Source: Schaalia sp. ORNL0103 (GTDB taxonomy: Bacteria; Actinomycetota; Actinomycetes; Actinomycetales; Actinomycetaceae). Taken from it: a stretch of 64,000 nt of DNA. The position numbers and the translations under genes were made by a program. The notes below the pieces were generated by a model. The model saw only the letters and a program-made list of their open reading frames with translations, did not search any database and had not been told where the DNA came from. This document shows positions 1 to 7,817 of the stretch, one piece after another (within the stretch, counting starts at the first letter, position 1; the number at the start of each line of letters is the position of its first letter). Location of the stretch: positions 248,001 to 312,000 of the forward strand of contig NZ_JAHXSA010000001.1 in the NCBI RefSeq assembly GCF_019429565.1. Reading direction: 5' to 3'.

Positions 1-1
1 T

Positions 2-802
2 GCTGAGCCCGACGTCCTGTACTACAACCGTGAGATGTTTGAGAAGGCCGGCCTGCAGGCCCCCTCGACCTCCTACACGACTGAGCAGTTCCTCAAGGAC
101 GCCAAGGCGCTGACGGGGGATGGCAAGTACGGCATCGCCGTCAAGCCGCTCCTCCTGGGCAATGCCCCCGGTGACTTCGGTATCTCATTCGGCGGCCAGG
201 TTTCTGCGGACGGCAAGAACACCCTGACGGATCCCAAGTTCGTTGAGGGCGTCCAGTTCGCCTTCGACCTGGTCCACAAGGAGCAGGTCGCGGTTGCCCC
301 GAACGCTGCCGACAACGACGGCCCCGCGCAGACCGCCTTCACCTCCGGCACCGCCGCGATGATCGTGGACGGCCCGTGGATGTACGGCTCCTTCGAGAAG
401 GAGCTGGGCGATAAGCTCGGTGTCGCCGTCATCCCGACCCCCACGGGTCAGCCTCGTGCGGTTATCCAGGGTTCTGGCTTCGGCATCGCGAAGTCCTGCC
501 CGGACAAGCAGGCTGCCTTCGACGTCCTCAAGCAGCTGGTCACCCCCGAGGTCATCGGCACTGTCGCTGACAAGCAGGGCACCGTTCCCTCCGTTGAGTC
601 CGCGATGGACAAGTGGGCTGCCAACAAGCCCGCGGATACCGCCGCGGCCGTGCAGGCTCTGCTCGACAATGGCACCCCGCTGGTGACGACCACGACGTGG
701 AACCAGATCAACACGTCCTTCCAGCAGTACTCGCCTGAGGGCTTCCGCGGCACCAAGACCGCGCTGGATATCCTCACCGATCTGCAGAACTCCGCTGGCT
801 GA
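2..802 (+). CDS. Sugar ABC transporter substrate-binding protein (5' truncated)
   Basis: This is the C-terminal 266 residues of an extracellular family 1 solute-binding protein; the reading frame is open from the first bases of the window, so the true start and the lipoprotein signal lie upstream. Family members are about 400-430 residues, so roughly a third is missing. The visible part has typical features: GTAAMIVDGPWMYGSF near the middle and a hinge-like VIQGSGFGIAKSC further on. It should deliver a sugar or oligosaccharide to the two permeases that follow on the same strand. The alpha-fucosidase downstream suggests a fucosylated ligand, which is inference from context only. No ATPase gene follows; such systems often share one encoded elsewhere. 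Confidence 0.9.
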   Translation, partial: AEPDVLYYNREMFEKAGLQAPSTSYTTEQFLKDAKALTGDGKYGIAVKPLLLGNAPGDFGISFGGQVSADGKNTLTDPKFVEGVQFAFDLVHKEQVAVAPNAADNDGPAQTAFTSGTAAMIVDGPWMYGSFEKELGDKLGVAVIPTPTGQPRAVIQGSGFGIAKSCPDKQAAFDVLKQLVTPEVIGTVADKQGTVPSVESAMDKWAANKPADTAAAVQALLDNGTPLVTTTTWNQINTSFQQYSPEGFRGTKTALDILTDLQNSAG

Positions 803-817
803 TCCCAGCTCACCATG

Positions 818-854
818 AACGAGGCCGGGGCCGCTCGGTTCCCCGGCCTCGTTT
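818..854 (+). terminator. Intercistronic hairpin after the binding-protein gene
   Basis: A perfect 13-bp stem (818-830 with 841-853) with a 10-nt loop begins 15 nt after the stop codon and is followed by only a short T run. It may stabilise the 3' end of the binding-protein mRNA or partly terminate it, so that less permease than binding protein is made. Such hairpins are common at this place in sugar ABC operons. Confidence 0.6.
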
Positions 855-868
855 CGTGGGTTTCTTCC

Positions 869-882
869 CGTTAGCGCTAACG
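869..882. promoter_or_regulatory. LacI-family-type operator palindrome
   Basis: CGTTAGCGCTAACG is a perfect 14-bp palindrome with the central CG step typical of LacI-family operators. It lies between the binding-protein and permease genes, 57 bp before the first permease start. No LacI-type gene is in the window, so the regulator must lie elsewhere, possibly just upstream. Confidence 0.55.
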
Positions 883-939
883 ACGGCGTGAGCGGGACTG
901 CACAACCCACTGACACTCGACGAAAGGTGTGCAAAGCTC

Positions 940-1923
940 ATGAGCGTTGACACTGTGAAACCCGGCCGCGAGGCGCCCTCGGGCGCGGCTGGCGCGGGGG
1001 AGGCGAAGGCCTCCAAGCGCGGTAAAGACTCCGCGCGCGCTGAGGGTCGGCGCGGTGATGGACTGCGCGCCCTCATCTACCTCTCGCCCGGAATGACGGG
1101 CTTCCTTGTCTTCATCGTCCTGCCCCTGATCGCGTCCCTTGTGATCTCCTTCTACGACTGGTCGATCTTCGGCGGCGGCCGCTTCATCGGAGTGGAAAAC
1201 TACCGGCGCATGCTCAGCGGCGAGGACCCGGCGTTCTGGACGGTCATGCGCAACACCGTCGTGTTCGCCGCCTGCTACACGGCGCTGAACCTGGTGATCT
1301 CGATTGGCCTGAGCTACTGGCTCCAGCGCGTTCCCGAATGGCTCAGCCGCATCCTGCGCGTCATCTCCTTCATCCCGGTCGTCACGCCGATGGTCGGTAA
1401 CGCGCTGATCTGGCGCCTCATGCTCTCCGACAACGGCGTGGTCAACTCGGCCCTGGCCGTCTTCGGTATCGAACACATCCCCTTCCTGAACCACCCGGCT
1501 CTCGCGATGGGCTCGTTGCTCATGATGAGCCTGTGGCAGGGCCTGGGCTACAACATCGTCGTGCTGACGGCTGGCCTCAACGGCCTGAACACCTCGGTGC
1601 TCGAGGCCGCGACGATCGACGGCTGCAACGGCGTCCAGCGCTTCTTCAAGGTCGTCTTCCCGATGATTTCTCCGACCGTCTTCTTCTGCACGGTCATGAC
1701 GATCATCGGCGCCTTCAAGGTCTTCGCTCAGCCCTACTTCCTGACGCTGGGCGGCCCGGGCGAGGCGACCAACACGATCGTGCTGGCCCTGTACCGCAAC
1801 GGTTTCTCTTTCGACAAGCTCGGCTACGCGTCCGCGATGGCGTGGGTGCTCTTCGTGATTGTCATGACGGTGACGGCCCTGCAGTTCGCTGGCCAGAAGA
1901 AGTGGGTGAACTACGATGCATAA
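940..1923 (+). CDS. Sugar ABC transporter permease, MalF/UgpA type
   Basis: This 327-residue inner-membrane permease forms one half of the channel of a CUT1-type sugar importer. About 40 polar, lysine- and arginine-rich residues come first, then six predicted membrane helices from about residue 44. The cytoplasmic EAA loop that contacts the ATPase is visible from residue 222 (EAATIDGCN, then FP about ten residues on). The start ATG has a weak AAAGG 12 nt upstream. The end overlaps the next permease gene by 8 nt, so the two are probably translationally coupled. Confidence 0.92.
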   Translation: MSVDTVKPGREAPSGAAGAGEAKASKRGKDSARAEGRRGDGLRALIYLSPGMTGFLVFIVLPLIASLVISFYDWSIFGGGRFIGVENYRRMLSGEDPAFWTVMRNTVVFAACYTALNLVISIGLSYWLQRVPEWLSRILRVISFIPVVTPMVGNALIWRLMLSDNGVVNSALAVFGIEHIPFLNHPALAMGSLLMMSLWQGLGYNIVVLTAGLNGLNTSVLEAATIDGCNGVQRFFKVVFPMISPTVFFCTVMTIIGAFKVFAQPYFLTLGGPGEATNTIVLALYRNGFSFDKLGYASAMAWVLFVIVMTVTALQFAGQKKWVNYDA

Positions 1924-2737
1924 CAAGCGCGTATCAACGACGATTTCGGTCGTCCTCCTGGGGCTGATCGCGGTCGCGTTCCTCTTCCCCTTCGCGTGGA
2001 TGGTTGCGACCTCCCTCAAGCCCACGACCGAGGTCTTTAGCCTGAGCCCGACGGGTAGCCGAATCGCCTGGGACAACTATCCGTCGGCTCTTAACTCGAT
2101 TCCGTTTGGCCGAGTCGTCCTCAACTCGTTCATCGTGTCGCTGGCCGGTGCGGCCCTCGTGGTCGTCGTGTCGGTCCTGTCCGCCTACGCGTTCGCGCGC
2201 CTGCGCTTCAAGGGCCGCGATCACCTGTTCATGCTGTTCCTGGGAACGCTCGTCCTGCCCCAGGAAGTCCTCGTGATCCCGCTGTACATCGGCATGCAGC
2301 GCATGGGACTGATCAACTCCTACTTCGCCCTCATCGTGCCCTTCGCGTTCGGCGCGTTTGGCGCGTTCCTGATCCGTCAGTTCCTCATGTCCCTGCCCCT
2401 CGAGTTCGAGGAGGCGGCACGCATCGACGGCTGCAGCGACTGGCAGATCCTGACGAAGATCCTGCTGCCCCTGCTTAAGGCGCCGATCACCGTGGTTGGC
2501 GTGTTCGCGTTCATCGACTACTGGTCCGCGTTCCTGTGGCCCCTCATTGTGGTCAACGATTCGTCGCTGGCGACGATCCCCCTGGGTCTGCAGATGTTCT
2601 CGGGTGAGCGCGGCACGGACTGGGGTCCGCTGATGGCCGCGGTGACGATGACGACGATCCCGTCGATCCTGCTGGTCGTGTTCCTGCAGAAGCAGCTGGA
2701 AAAGGGCGTCACCCTGGGTGCCTTCGGAGGACGGTGA
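1916..2737 (+). CDS. Sugar ABC transporter permease, MalG/UgpE type
   Basis: This 273-residue protein is the second channel subunit of the CUT1 sugar importer. It has six predicted membrane helices, the LKP motif after helix 1 (residues 34-36) typical of MalG-type permeases, and an EAA loop from residue 166 (EEAARIDGCSDW). The C-terminus QLEKGVTLGAFGGR is characteristic of the family. The gene overlaps the upstream permease, and its stop lies just before the fucosidase start, so importer and glycosidase look like one operon. Confidence 0.92.
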   Translation: MHNKRVSTTISVVLLGLIAVAFLFPFAWMVATSLKPTTEVFSLSPTGSRIAWDNYPSALNSIPFGRVVLNSFIVSLAGAALVVVVSVLSAYAFARLRFKGRDHLFMLFLGTLVLPQEVLVIPLYIGMQRMGLINSYFALIVPFAFGAFGAFLIRQFLMSLPLEFEEAARIDGCSDWQILTKILLPLLKAPITVVGVFAFIDYWSAFLWPLIVVNDSSLATIPLGLQMFSGERGTDWGPLMAAVTMTTIPSILLVVFLQKQLEKGVTLGAFGGR

Positions 2738-2742
2738 CGAAC

Positions 2743-4122
2743 ATGAGTGAAACGATGACTGATACCGAGCGCTGGAGCGCGCTGGCGCGCCCGACCCCGC
2801 AGTGGTTCGAGGATGCCCCCCTGGGGATCTTCGTCCACTGGGGTCCCTACTCGGTGCCCGCGTGGGCCGAGGATCACGGCGAGCTGGGCGTCGAGGAAGA
2901 CTGGGAGGCTTGGTTCACCCACAATTCTTACGCGGAGTGGTACTTCAACACGATTCGTATTCCGGGGTCCCCGGCCGCGCAGCGCCACAAGGACCTGTAC
3001 GGGTCGGCTTCGTACGATGCGTTCTTGGACGCGTGGGACCCCGACGCGTGGGATCCGGCTGAGTGGATGCGCCTGTTCCACCGTGCCGGCGCCGGCTACG
3101 CGGTGCTGACGACCAAGCACCACGACGGCGTGACCCTGTGGGATGCCCCCGAGACGGGCACGCGCAACACGGTGCGCCGTGGACCGCGTACCGACCTCGT
3201 GGCGGGCTTCGCGGACGCCGCGCGCGACGAGGGCCTGCGGGTCGGCCTGTACTACTCGGGCGGCCTGGACTGGCACTACCGCCCCCACCGCCCGATCCTC
3301 TCCGAAGACGACTGCAAGGATCTATGCCGTCCCAAGGATGCGGAGTACGCGCGCTACTGCTTCGTGCACGTGCGCGACCTGATCGACCGCTACCAGCCCG
3401 ACGTCATCTGGAATGACATCGACTGGCCGGACGAGGGCAAGAACTTTGGCCCCCACGGCCTGGGTACGCTCTTTGAGTACTTCTATGCGGCGCGCCCCGA
3501 GGGCGTCACGAACGACCGCTACGGCGGTGTTCACGCGGACTACCTGACGAGCGAATACCAGCACATGGGCGACTCTGAGACGAGCGGCAAGCCGTGGGAG
3601 AACTGCCGAGGCGTCGGCCTGTCGTTTGGCTACAACCGCGCCGAGGGCGAGCACCAGTACCTCAGCGGCGCGGCCGCCGTCCGCCACCTGGTGGACGTGG
3701 TCTCGCGCGGCGGTCGCCTCCTGCTCAACGTGGGTCCGCGTGCCGACGGCACGATCCCGCGCGAGCAGCGCGAGTGCCTCGAGGGCCTGGGAGCCTGGAA
3801 TGACCTGTACGGATCGGAGCTGCGCGGCGTGCGTGCGCTGTCGGCCAACGACTTCGAGGCCGTCACCGCGCAGTCCTCGCAGGACGAGGCCTGGGTCCGC
3901 CTTCTCGTTCACGAGGACCACGTCGCCGTGGTGGCGGATGCGTCCGTCACGCAGGTGTCGGGTTTGCCCAGCGGATTCGACTACTCGCGTTCCACGATCC
4001 TCACGCCGGGCGCGGCGTGCTCGTGGGATGGGCGGAGTCTGACTGTGCAGGCGGGGGAGCAGCCTCCGAGCGATGCTCGCGGCGATGCCCTGCCGCTGGT
4101 CATCACCGCCCCACGGGTGTGA
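2743..4122 (+). CDS. Alpha-L-fucosidase, GH29 family
   Basis: The enzyme should release terminal alpha-L-fucose from oligosaccharides by a retaining mechanism. GH29 signatures are present: GIFVHWGPYSVPAW near residue 30, YAVLTTKHHDG ending near 129, and VIWNDIDW near 222-228, where Asp225 is the candidate nucleophile. No signal peptide is seen, so it acts in the cytoplasm on sugars brought in by the ABC importer. The chosen ATG (459 residues) lies 11 nt after GGAGGA. An in-frame GTG at 2734 overlaps the permease stop but is only 2 nt from that site. The substrate could also be another 6-deoxy or related glycan; the family call is firm. Confidence 0.9.
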   Translation: MSETMTDTERWSALARPTPQWFEDAPLGIFVHWGPYSVPAWAEDHGELGVEEDWEAWFTHNSYAEWYFNTIRIPGSPAAQRHKDLYGSASYDAFLDAWDPDAWDPAEWMRLFHRAGAGYAVLTTKHHDGVTLWDAPETGTRNTVRRGPRTDLVAGFADAARDEGLRVGLYYSGGLDWHYRPHRPILSEDDCKDLCRPKDAEYARYCFVHVRDLIDRYQPDVIWNDIDWPDEGKNFGPHGLGTLFEYFYAARPEGVTNDRYGGVHADYLTSEYQHMGDSETSGKPWENCRGVGLSFGYNRAEGEHQYLSGAAAVRHLVDVVSRGGRLLLNVGPRADGTIPREQRECLEGLGAWNDLYGSELRGVRALSANDFEAVTAQSSQDEAWVRLLVHEDHVAVVADASVTQVSGLPSGFDYSRSTILTPGAACSWDGRSLTVQAGEQPPSDARGDALPLVITAPRV

Positions 4123-4128
4123 GACGAG

Positions 4129-4170
4129 GTTGTCGGCGCGGGCCTTCAGGCTCGCGCCGACAACTTTTTT
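4129..4170 (+). terminator. Rho-independent terminator of the fucosidase operon
   Basis: A perfect 12-bp stem (4129-4140 with 4153-4164), a 12-nt loop and six T residues follow the fucosidase stop by 6 nt. It is one of the clearest terminators in the window. Confidence 0.88.
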
Positions 4171-4270
4171 ATGCGAGCAGCGGCACCGTTGCTGCGCGAG
4201 GGCGTCCCACGTGAGCGCCGTCAGCGTTGACAGATCCATCGAGGCCTTTCGTGGCTCGTACAGCGACAGA

Positions 4271-4301
4271 GGGGTGGAAGCGAACAAGTCGCTTCCACCC
4301 C
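4271..4301 (-). terminator. Stem-loop downstream of iolE
   Basis: GGGGTGGAAGCG and its exact complement form a 12-bp stem with a 7-nt loop, 43 bp past the iolE stop on the minus strand. No T run follows, so termination is likely but not certain. The rest of 4171-4343 shows no convincing gene. Confidence 0.55.
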
Positions 4302-4343
4302 CAGTTGATTCGCGCGGGAAGTTGAGGAACCGCGCGAAGCTGC

Positions 4344-5270
4344 TCACTGACCCAGCAGCGTGCCCTTTACGTAGTCACGCGCGATGTGCGCGTACTCGAG
4401 CGGAGGGGCGATCTTCGGATCCTGCTCGGCTTCAACCAGGATCCAGCCCTTGTAGCCGTGCTCAACGAGGAAGGCGTAGGGCTCGGTGAAATCGATGGTG
4501 CCGTCGCCGGGGACCGTGAACATGCCGGCGAGGAAGGAGTCGAGGAAGGAGCGCTTGGCCTCGCGGGACTCTTCCAGCTTGGAGGGGCGCACGTCCTTGA
4601 AATGCACGTGCTTGATGCGGTCGATCGCGCCGCGCAGTAGGCCCATGACGTCGCCATCGCCCACGAACGCGTGGCCGGTGTCGAAGAGCAGGGAAACCTT
4701 GTCCGGATCGGTCAGCTCGAGCAGGCGCAGCGTCTCATCCTTGGTCTGGACGACGGTGCCCAGGTGGTGGTGGTAGACCAGGTCAAGGCCGTACTCGTGG
4801 GCGATCTCGCCGAGCTTGTTCAGGCCCTCGGCCAGGACCGGCCACTCCTCGTCCTTGAGGACGGGCTTGTTCTCGAAGATGCAGATGTCGCGGATGCCCT
4901 GCACCGAGCCGGTCTGCTCGGAGACGACGACGCGGGTCGCGCCCAGGAACTGCAGGTACTCGCAGGTGGCGCGGAAGTCCGGGATGACGGCGTCGACGCC
5001 GTCGCGGACGATGAAGCTGGAGAACCACTGGGCGACGATCTTCAGGCCCGCGGCGTCGGCCTTCTCCTTCGTCTCTTCCTTCGAGGGGTACCAGCCGGCG
5101 ACCTCGGTGCCAGCGAAGCCGGCCTCGGCCAGGTCGTCGAACATGACGTCGATGGTGTTCCATTCGCCGACCTCGGGAATGTCGTCGTTACGCCACGCAA
5201 TCGGGTGCATGCCCCAGGTGATGCCATTCGGGTCCGAAATCGCGGTTGCGGGATCGTAGACGTGAGTCAT
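4344..5270 (-). CDS. iolE: Inosose dehydratase
   Basis: IolE removes water from scyllo-inosose (2-keto-myo-inositol) to give 3D-(3,5/4)-trihydroxycyclohexane-1,2-dione, the second step of inositol breakdown. The 308-residue product is a xylose-isomerase-like TIM barrel: NGITWGMHPIAWRND at the N-terminus, YHHHLGTVVQ in the middle with metal-site histidines, LLFDTGHAFVGDGD and KHVHFKDVR after it, and a final GWILVEAEQDP. The ATG at 5270 has AGGAGA 7 nt upstream and is preferred to the more distal in-frame start. An IolR-like operator lies 77 bp upstream. The gene is separated from iolG by a hairpin and has its own promoter region. Confidence 0.93.
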   Translation of the reverse strand: MTHVYDPATAISDPNGITWGMHPIAWRNDDIPEVGEWNTIDVMFDDLAEAGFAGTEVAGWYPSKEETKEKADAAGLKIVAQWFSSFIVRDGVDAVIPDFRATCEYLQFLGATRVVVSEQTGSVQGIRDICIFENKPVLKDEEWPVLAEGLNKLGEIAHEYGLDLVYHHHLGTVVQTKDETLRLLELTDPDKVSLLFDTGHAFVGDGDVMGLLRGAIDRIKHVHFKDVRPSKLEESREAKRSFLDSFLAGMFTVPGDGTIDFTEPYAFLVEHGYKGWILVEAEQDPKIAPPLEYAHIARDYVKGTLLGQ

Positions 5271-5346
5271 TGCAGCTCTCCTATGAGTCGCGGTAATAAG
5301 CATCGGCGAATTATGCCGGTGTCACTATTCTACTCAATCTCGTTTG

Positions 5347-5360
5347 ATTGTCCAGACAAA
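5347..5360. promoter_or_regulatory. Putative IolR operator upstream of iolE
   Basis: ATTGTCCAGACAAA is one member of a family of 14-bp palindromes found at promoters of this region. It differs from the published Corynebacterium IolR core KGWCHTRACA at one base. It lies in the 277-bp gap between iolE and iolG, upstream of iolE. Confidence 0.7.
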
Positions 5361-5500
5361 GATGGCGGCTTGGGAGATTTCTCAGGAGGGTTTGTCAGTG
5401 CTGAACGCACGCCCATACGTGGCTGTGGCTGGCGGGAATTGTCGCGGCGGTTCCCAAGGTGGTAACGCATGCTGTAAAGGTCAATGCACTGGATAAGACA

Positions 5501-5533
5501 ATCCCGGTGGGACGCGAGGCGTCCCACCGGGAT
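5501..5533 (-). terminator. Terminator hairpin after iolG
   Basis: A perfect 13-bp stem (5501-5513 with 5521-5533) with a 7-nt loop starts 14 bp past the iolG stop on the minus strand. Only a weak T-rich stretch follows. It separates the iolG transcript from iolE. Confidence 0.65.
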
Positions 5534-5547
5534 TATTCAGCCGAATG

Positions 5548-6537
5548 TCAGGCCAGCGACACGGGCTTGCCGGTCTTCGCCGACTCCGTGGCGGCCTCGG
5601 CCAGGCGCAGAGCCTCGATCGCATCGTCGATGGATGGCGTGGGCTTGGTGCCTGCGACGACCGCGTCGATGAACTCGGTCAGCTCAATGCGGTAGGCGTC
5701 CGCGTAACGCTGCAGGAAGAAGTCCAGGTACGGCTCGGCAGCATCCGTGACCTCGGCATTGGACAGGCGCACGGTGGTGGCGCGGATGTTGTCCGCGTTA
5801 AGCGTGCCCGTCGAACCCTGGGCCTCCAGGCGCTGGTCGTAGCCGGCCGAGCACTTGCGGTTGTTGACGATGGTCGCGACGACGCCGGCGGCGTTCTTCA
5901 GGGTGACCACGGCGGCGTCGAAGTCGCCGGCTTCCCTGATCTCCTCGTTGAAGTTCTGGCCGAAGGCGTGCACCTCGACGATGTCGCCCAGGAAGAAGCG
6001 GGCCATGTCGAAGTCGTGGATGGTCATGTCGCGGAAGATACCGCCGGAAACCTTCACGTACTCGGCCGGGGGAGCGGCAGGGTCACGCGAGATGATGAGC
6101 AGGTTCTCCAGATCGCCGATCTTTCCCTCTTCGAGCTGGGCGTGAACCGCGGCGAAGGAGGGGTCGAAGCGGCGGTTGAAGCCGAACATGACGGGCACGG
6201 ACACGGCGCCCAGCTCGTCGCGAGCGGCCTCGACGTCCTTCATGTCCAGCGCGATGGGCTTCTCGCACAGCACGGCCTTGCCGGCCTTGGCGGCGGCGAG
6301 CAGGTGGGGGATGTGCAGTGGCGTGGGAGAGCCGATAACGACGGCGTCGACGCCTTCGTCGGTGAAGACGGAATCAACGTCGGTCGTGTGACGGGCGCCG
6401 TAGACCTCGGCCAGCTTCTGCGCGGCGTCACCGAAAGGATCTGCGACGATGGCGAGGGTGGCGCCGGGGTGGGCGGCGATGGTCTTGGCGTGGACGTGGC
6501 CGATGCGACCGGCGCCGATGACGGCAATGTTAAGCAT
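5548..6537 (-). CDS. iolG: Inositol 2-dehydrogenase, Gfo/Idh/MocA family
   Basis: IolG oxidises myo-inositol to scyllo-inosose with NAD+, the first step of the pathway. The 329-residue protein has an N-terminal Rossmann fold (VIGAGRIGHVHAKTI at residues 5-19) and the family motif CEKPIALD, whose lysine is catalytic. A GGIFRDMTIHDFDMARFF stretch carries the conserved D...H pair used in catalysis. The start has only a weak AAGAAG ahead of it. It follows the transaldolase gene by 93 bp. Substrate specificity (myo-, scyllo- or chiro-inositol) cannot be read from sequence; the neighbouring iol genes support myo-inositol. Confidence 0.92.
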   Translation of the reverse strand: MLNIAVIGAGRIGHVHAKTIAAHPGATLAIVADPFGDAAQKLAEVYGARHTTDVDSVFTDEGVDAVVIGSPTPLHIPHLLAAAKAGKAVLCEKPIALDMKDVEAARDELGAVSVPVMFGFNRRFDPSFAAVHAQLEEGKIGDLENLLIISRDPAAPPAEYVKVSGGIFRDMTIHDFDMARFFLGDIVEVHAFGQNFNEEIREAGDFDAAVVTLKNAAGVVATIVNNRKCSAGYDQRLEAQGSTGTLNADNIRATTVRLSNAEVTDAAEPYLDFFLQRYADAYRIELTEFIDAVVAGTKPTPSIDDAIEALRLAEAATESAKTGKPVSLA

Positions 6538-6592
6538 CTTTGCTTCTTTCTAGGTGAGAGGGGGTGCTGGAGAGCAGAAAACCTTGACCGGT

Positions 6593-6623
6593 GGTGGCCC
6601 CACACGCGACGTGCGGGGCCACC
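6593..6623 (-). other. Stem-loop between transaldolase and iolG genes
   Basis: A 9-bp stem (6593-6601 with 6615-6623), extended inward by a CACG/CGTG pairing, sits just after the transaldolase stop. It could trim or stabilise the mRNA between the two genes, or partly terminate it. Confidence 0.5.
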
Positions 6624-6630
6624 GGGTGGA

Positions 6631-7707
6631 TCACGGAGCGGGCATAATGACGTCGCGCACCAGGGCGTCGAGGTCAGCGTCTGCCTGAAGGAAGCCGCGC
6701 AGGGTCTTCACGGTGGCGCCGAAGGTGTCGAACTCCTCCGGGGTCATGCCGTCGGGCTCGTAGGCGCGGACGAACTCGGGGATTGAGAGCAGCGTCTTCA
6801 TGATGTCCTCGCGCACCGGGATGTCCATGCGCTCTTCCACCTTGTAGTCCGAGTCGTTGATGAGCTTGGCCCACTTGAACGGCGGGGAGACGACGACGTC
6901 GCCGCCGACGAACTCGGACCAGTGCATGACGTTACGGAACGCTGCAGAGAGCATGCGGGCGCGCAGGCCGCGCTTGCGGAACTCCTGGTAGGCGCGCTTG
7001 AAGGCGGCAATGCCCGCCCACTCGAGGTGACCCGGATCCAGGAACATCTCGTCGCGCGCGGCGACCTCCTTGATCCAGTCGTCGAGGCGGCCCACCATGA
7101 GGGTGACGACCGGGCCCATCTGGGAGGTGTCCTTACCCTCGGCCTCGCGGCGCTTGAGGCCGCGCTCGATGGCCTCGCCCGTGGTGACGGCCTGTGCGAC
7201 GGAGAAGGAGACCGTCACATTGACGGACACGCCGCGGTAGGTGGCCTCTTCGATGGCCTCGATGCCCACCGAGGTGGCGGGGATCTTCACGATGATGTTC
7301 TTGGCGAGGTTGTGGAACTCCTCGGCCTGGTCGGCCAGAGCCTTGGCGGAGCGAGCCAGGCGCGGGTCCGTCTGCATAGACAGGCGACCGTTGCGGCCGT
7401 TCTCGGCCTCGAAAATGGGCTCGAGGAGCTTGGCGGCCTCGAGGGACAGCTCGCGCACGACCTGCCAGCCGATCTCGGACTCGGTGGCGTTGGGCATTTC
7501 CTTGGCGAGCTCCGCGATGCGGGGTAGCCACACGTCGCGACGCTGGTTGATGCAGGTGTAGGCGATGGTCGGGTTGCAGGTAGCACCAACGCCGCCGAAG
7601 GAGATGGACTGCGCCAGCTCACCCGGATCCGAGGAATCGTTCCACAGGGCGGTGGGGGTGTGACGCGCGGCGTCCAGAAGGGGGCCGGGGGTGTACTCGA
7701 TGGACAT
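6631..7707 (-). CDS. Transaldolase-family protein in the iol cluster
   Basis: This 358-residue class I aldolase-fold protein keeps the Schiff-base lysine (NIIVKIPAT, Lys141), the ATCNPTIAY substrate loop near residue 42 and SVNVTVSFSVAQAV near 161. It is longer than fructose-6-phosphate aldolases (about 220) and matches the longer transaldolase branch. It lies between the regulator and iolG and has its own promoter with a perfect IolR core. IolJ, which normally splits 2-deoxy-5-keto-gluconate 6-phosphate, is not in the window, so this protein may fill that role; that is inference. It may instead be a true transaldolase that rebalances sugar phosphates. The ATG is preferred to a GTG that overlaps the AAGGAG site. 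Confidence 0.85.
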   Translation of the reverse strand: MSIEYTPGPLLDAARHTPTALWNDSSDPGELAQSISFGGVGATCNPTIAYTCINQRRDVWLPRIAELAKEMPNATESEIGWQVVRELSLEAAKLLEPIFEAENGRNGRLSMQTDPRLARSAKALADQAEEFHNLAKNIIVKIPATSVGIEAIEEATYRGVSVNVTVSFSVAQAVTTGEAIERGLKRREAEGKDTSQMGPVVTLMVGRLDDWIKEVAARDEMFLDPGHLEWAGIAAFKRAYQEFRKRGLRARMLSAAFRNVMHWSEFVGGDVVVSPPFKWAKLINDSDYKVEERMDIPVREDIMKTLLSIPEFVRAYEPDGMTPEEFDTFGATVKTLRGFLQADADLDALVRDVIMPAP

Positions 7708-7757
7708 GGCGGGAAGCACTCCTTTGTGATTGCTTTCGACTTTCTCCGTCGGAAATA

Positions 7758-7786
7758 AGTCTACGGCGAGCGCTACTGCCTGTCAA
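7758..7786 (-). promoter_or_regulatory. Sigma-70-type promoter of the transaldolase gene
   Basis: Read on the minus strand, a perfect -35 TTGACA (7781-7786) and -10 TAGACT (7758-7763) are separated by exactly 17 bp. The start codon is about 50 nt downstream. Confidence 0.8.
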
Positions 7787-7789
7787 CAG

Positions 7790-7803
7790 TTTGTTAGGAC
7801 AAA
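7790..7803. promoter_or_regulatory. Putative IolR operator at the transaldolase promoter
   Basis: On the minus strand this reads TTTGTCCTAACAAA, a perfect match to the core KGWCHTRACA. It ends 3 bp upstream of the -35 box, a place where a bound repressor would block RNA polymerase. Confidence 0.8.
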
Positions 7804-7817
7804 GTGTCAATGCTTTG

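Noticed and set aside
4171-4343. Possible small gene between the fucosidase and iolE
   Set aside because: No frame has both a ribosome site and suitable codon use; the region holds two terminator hairpins.
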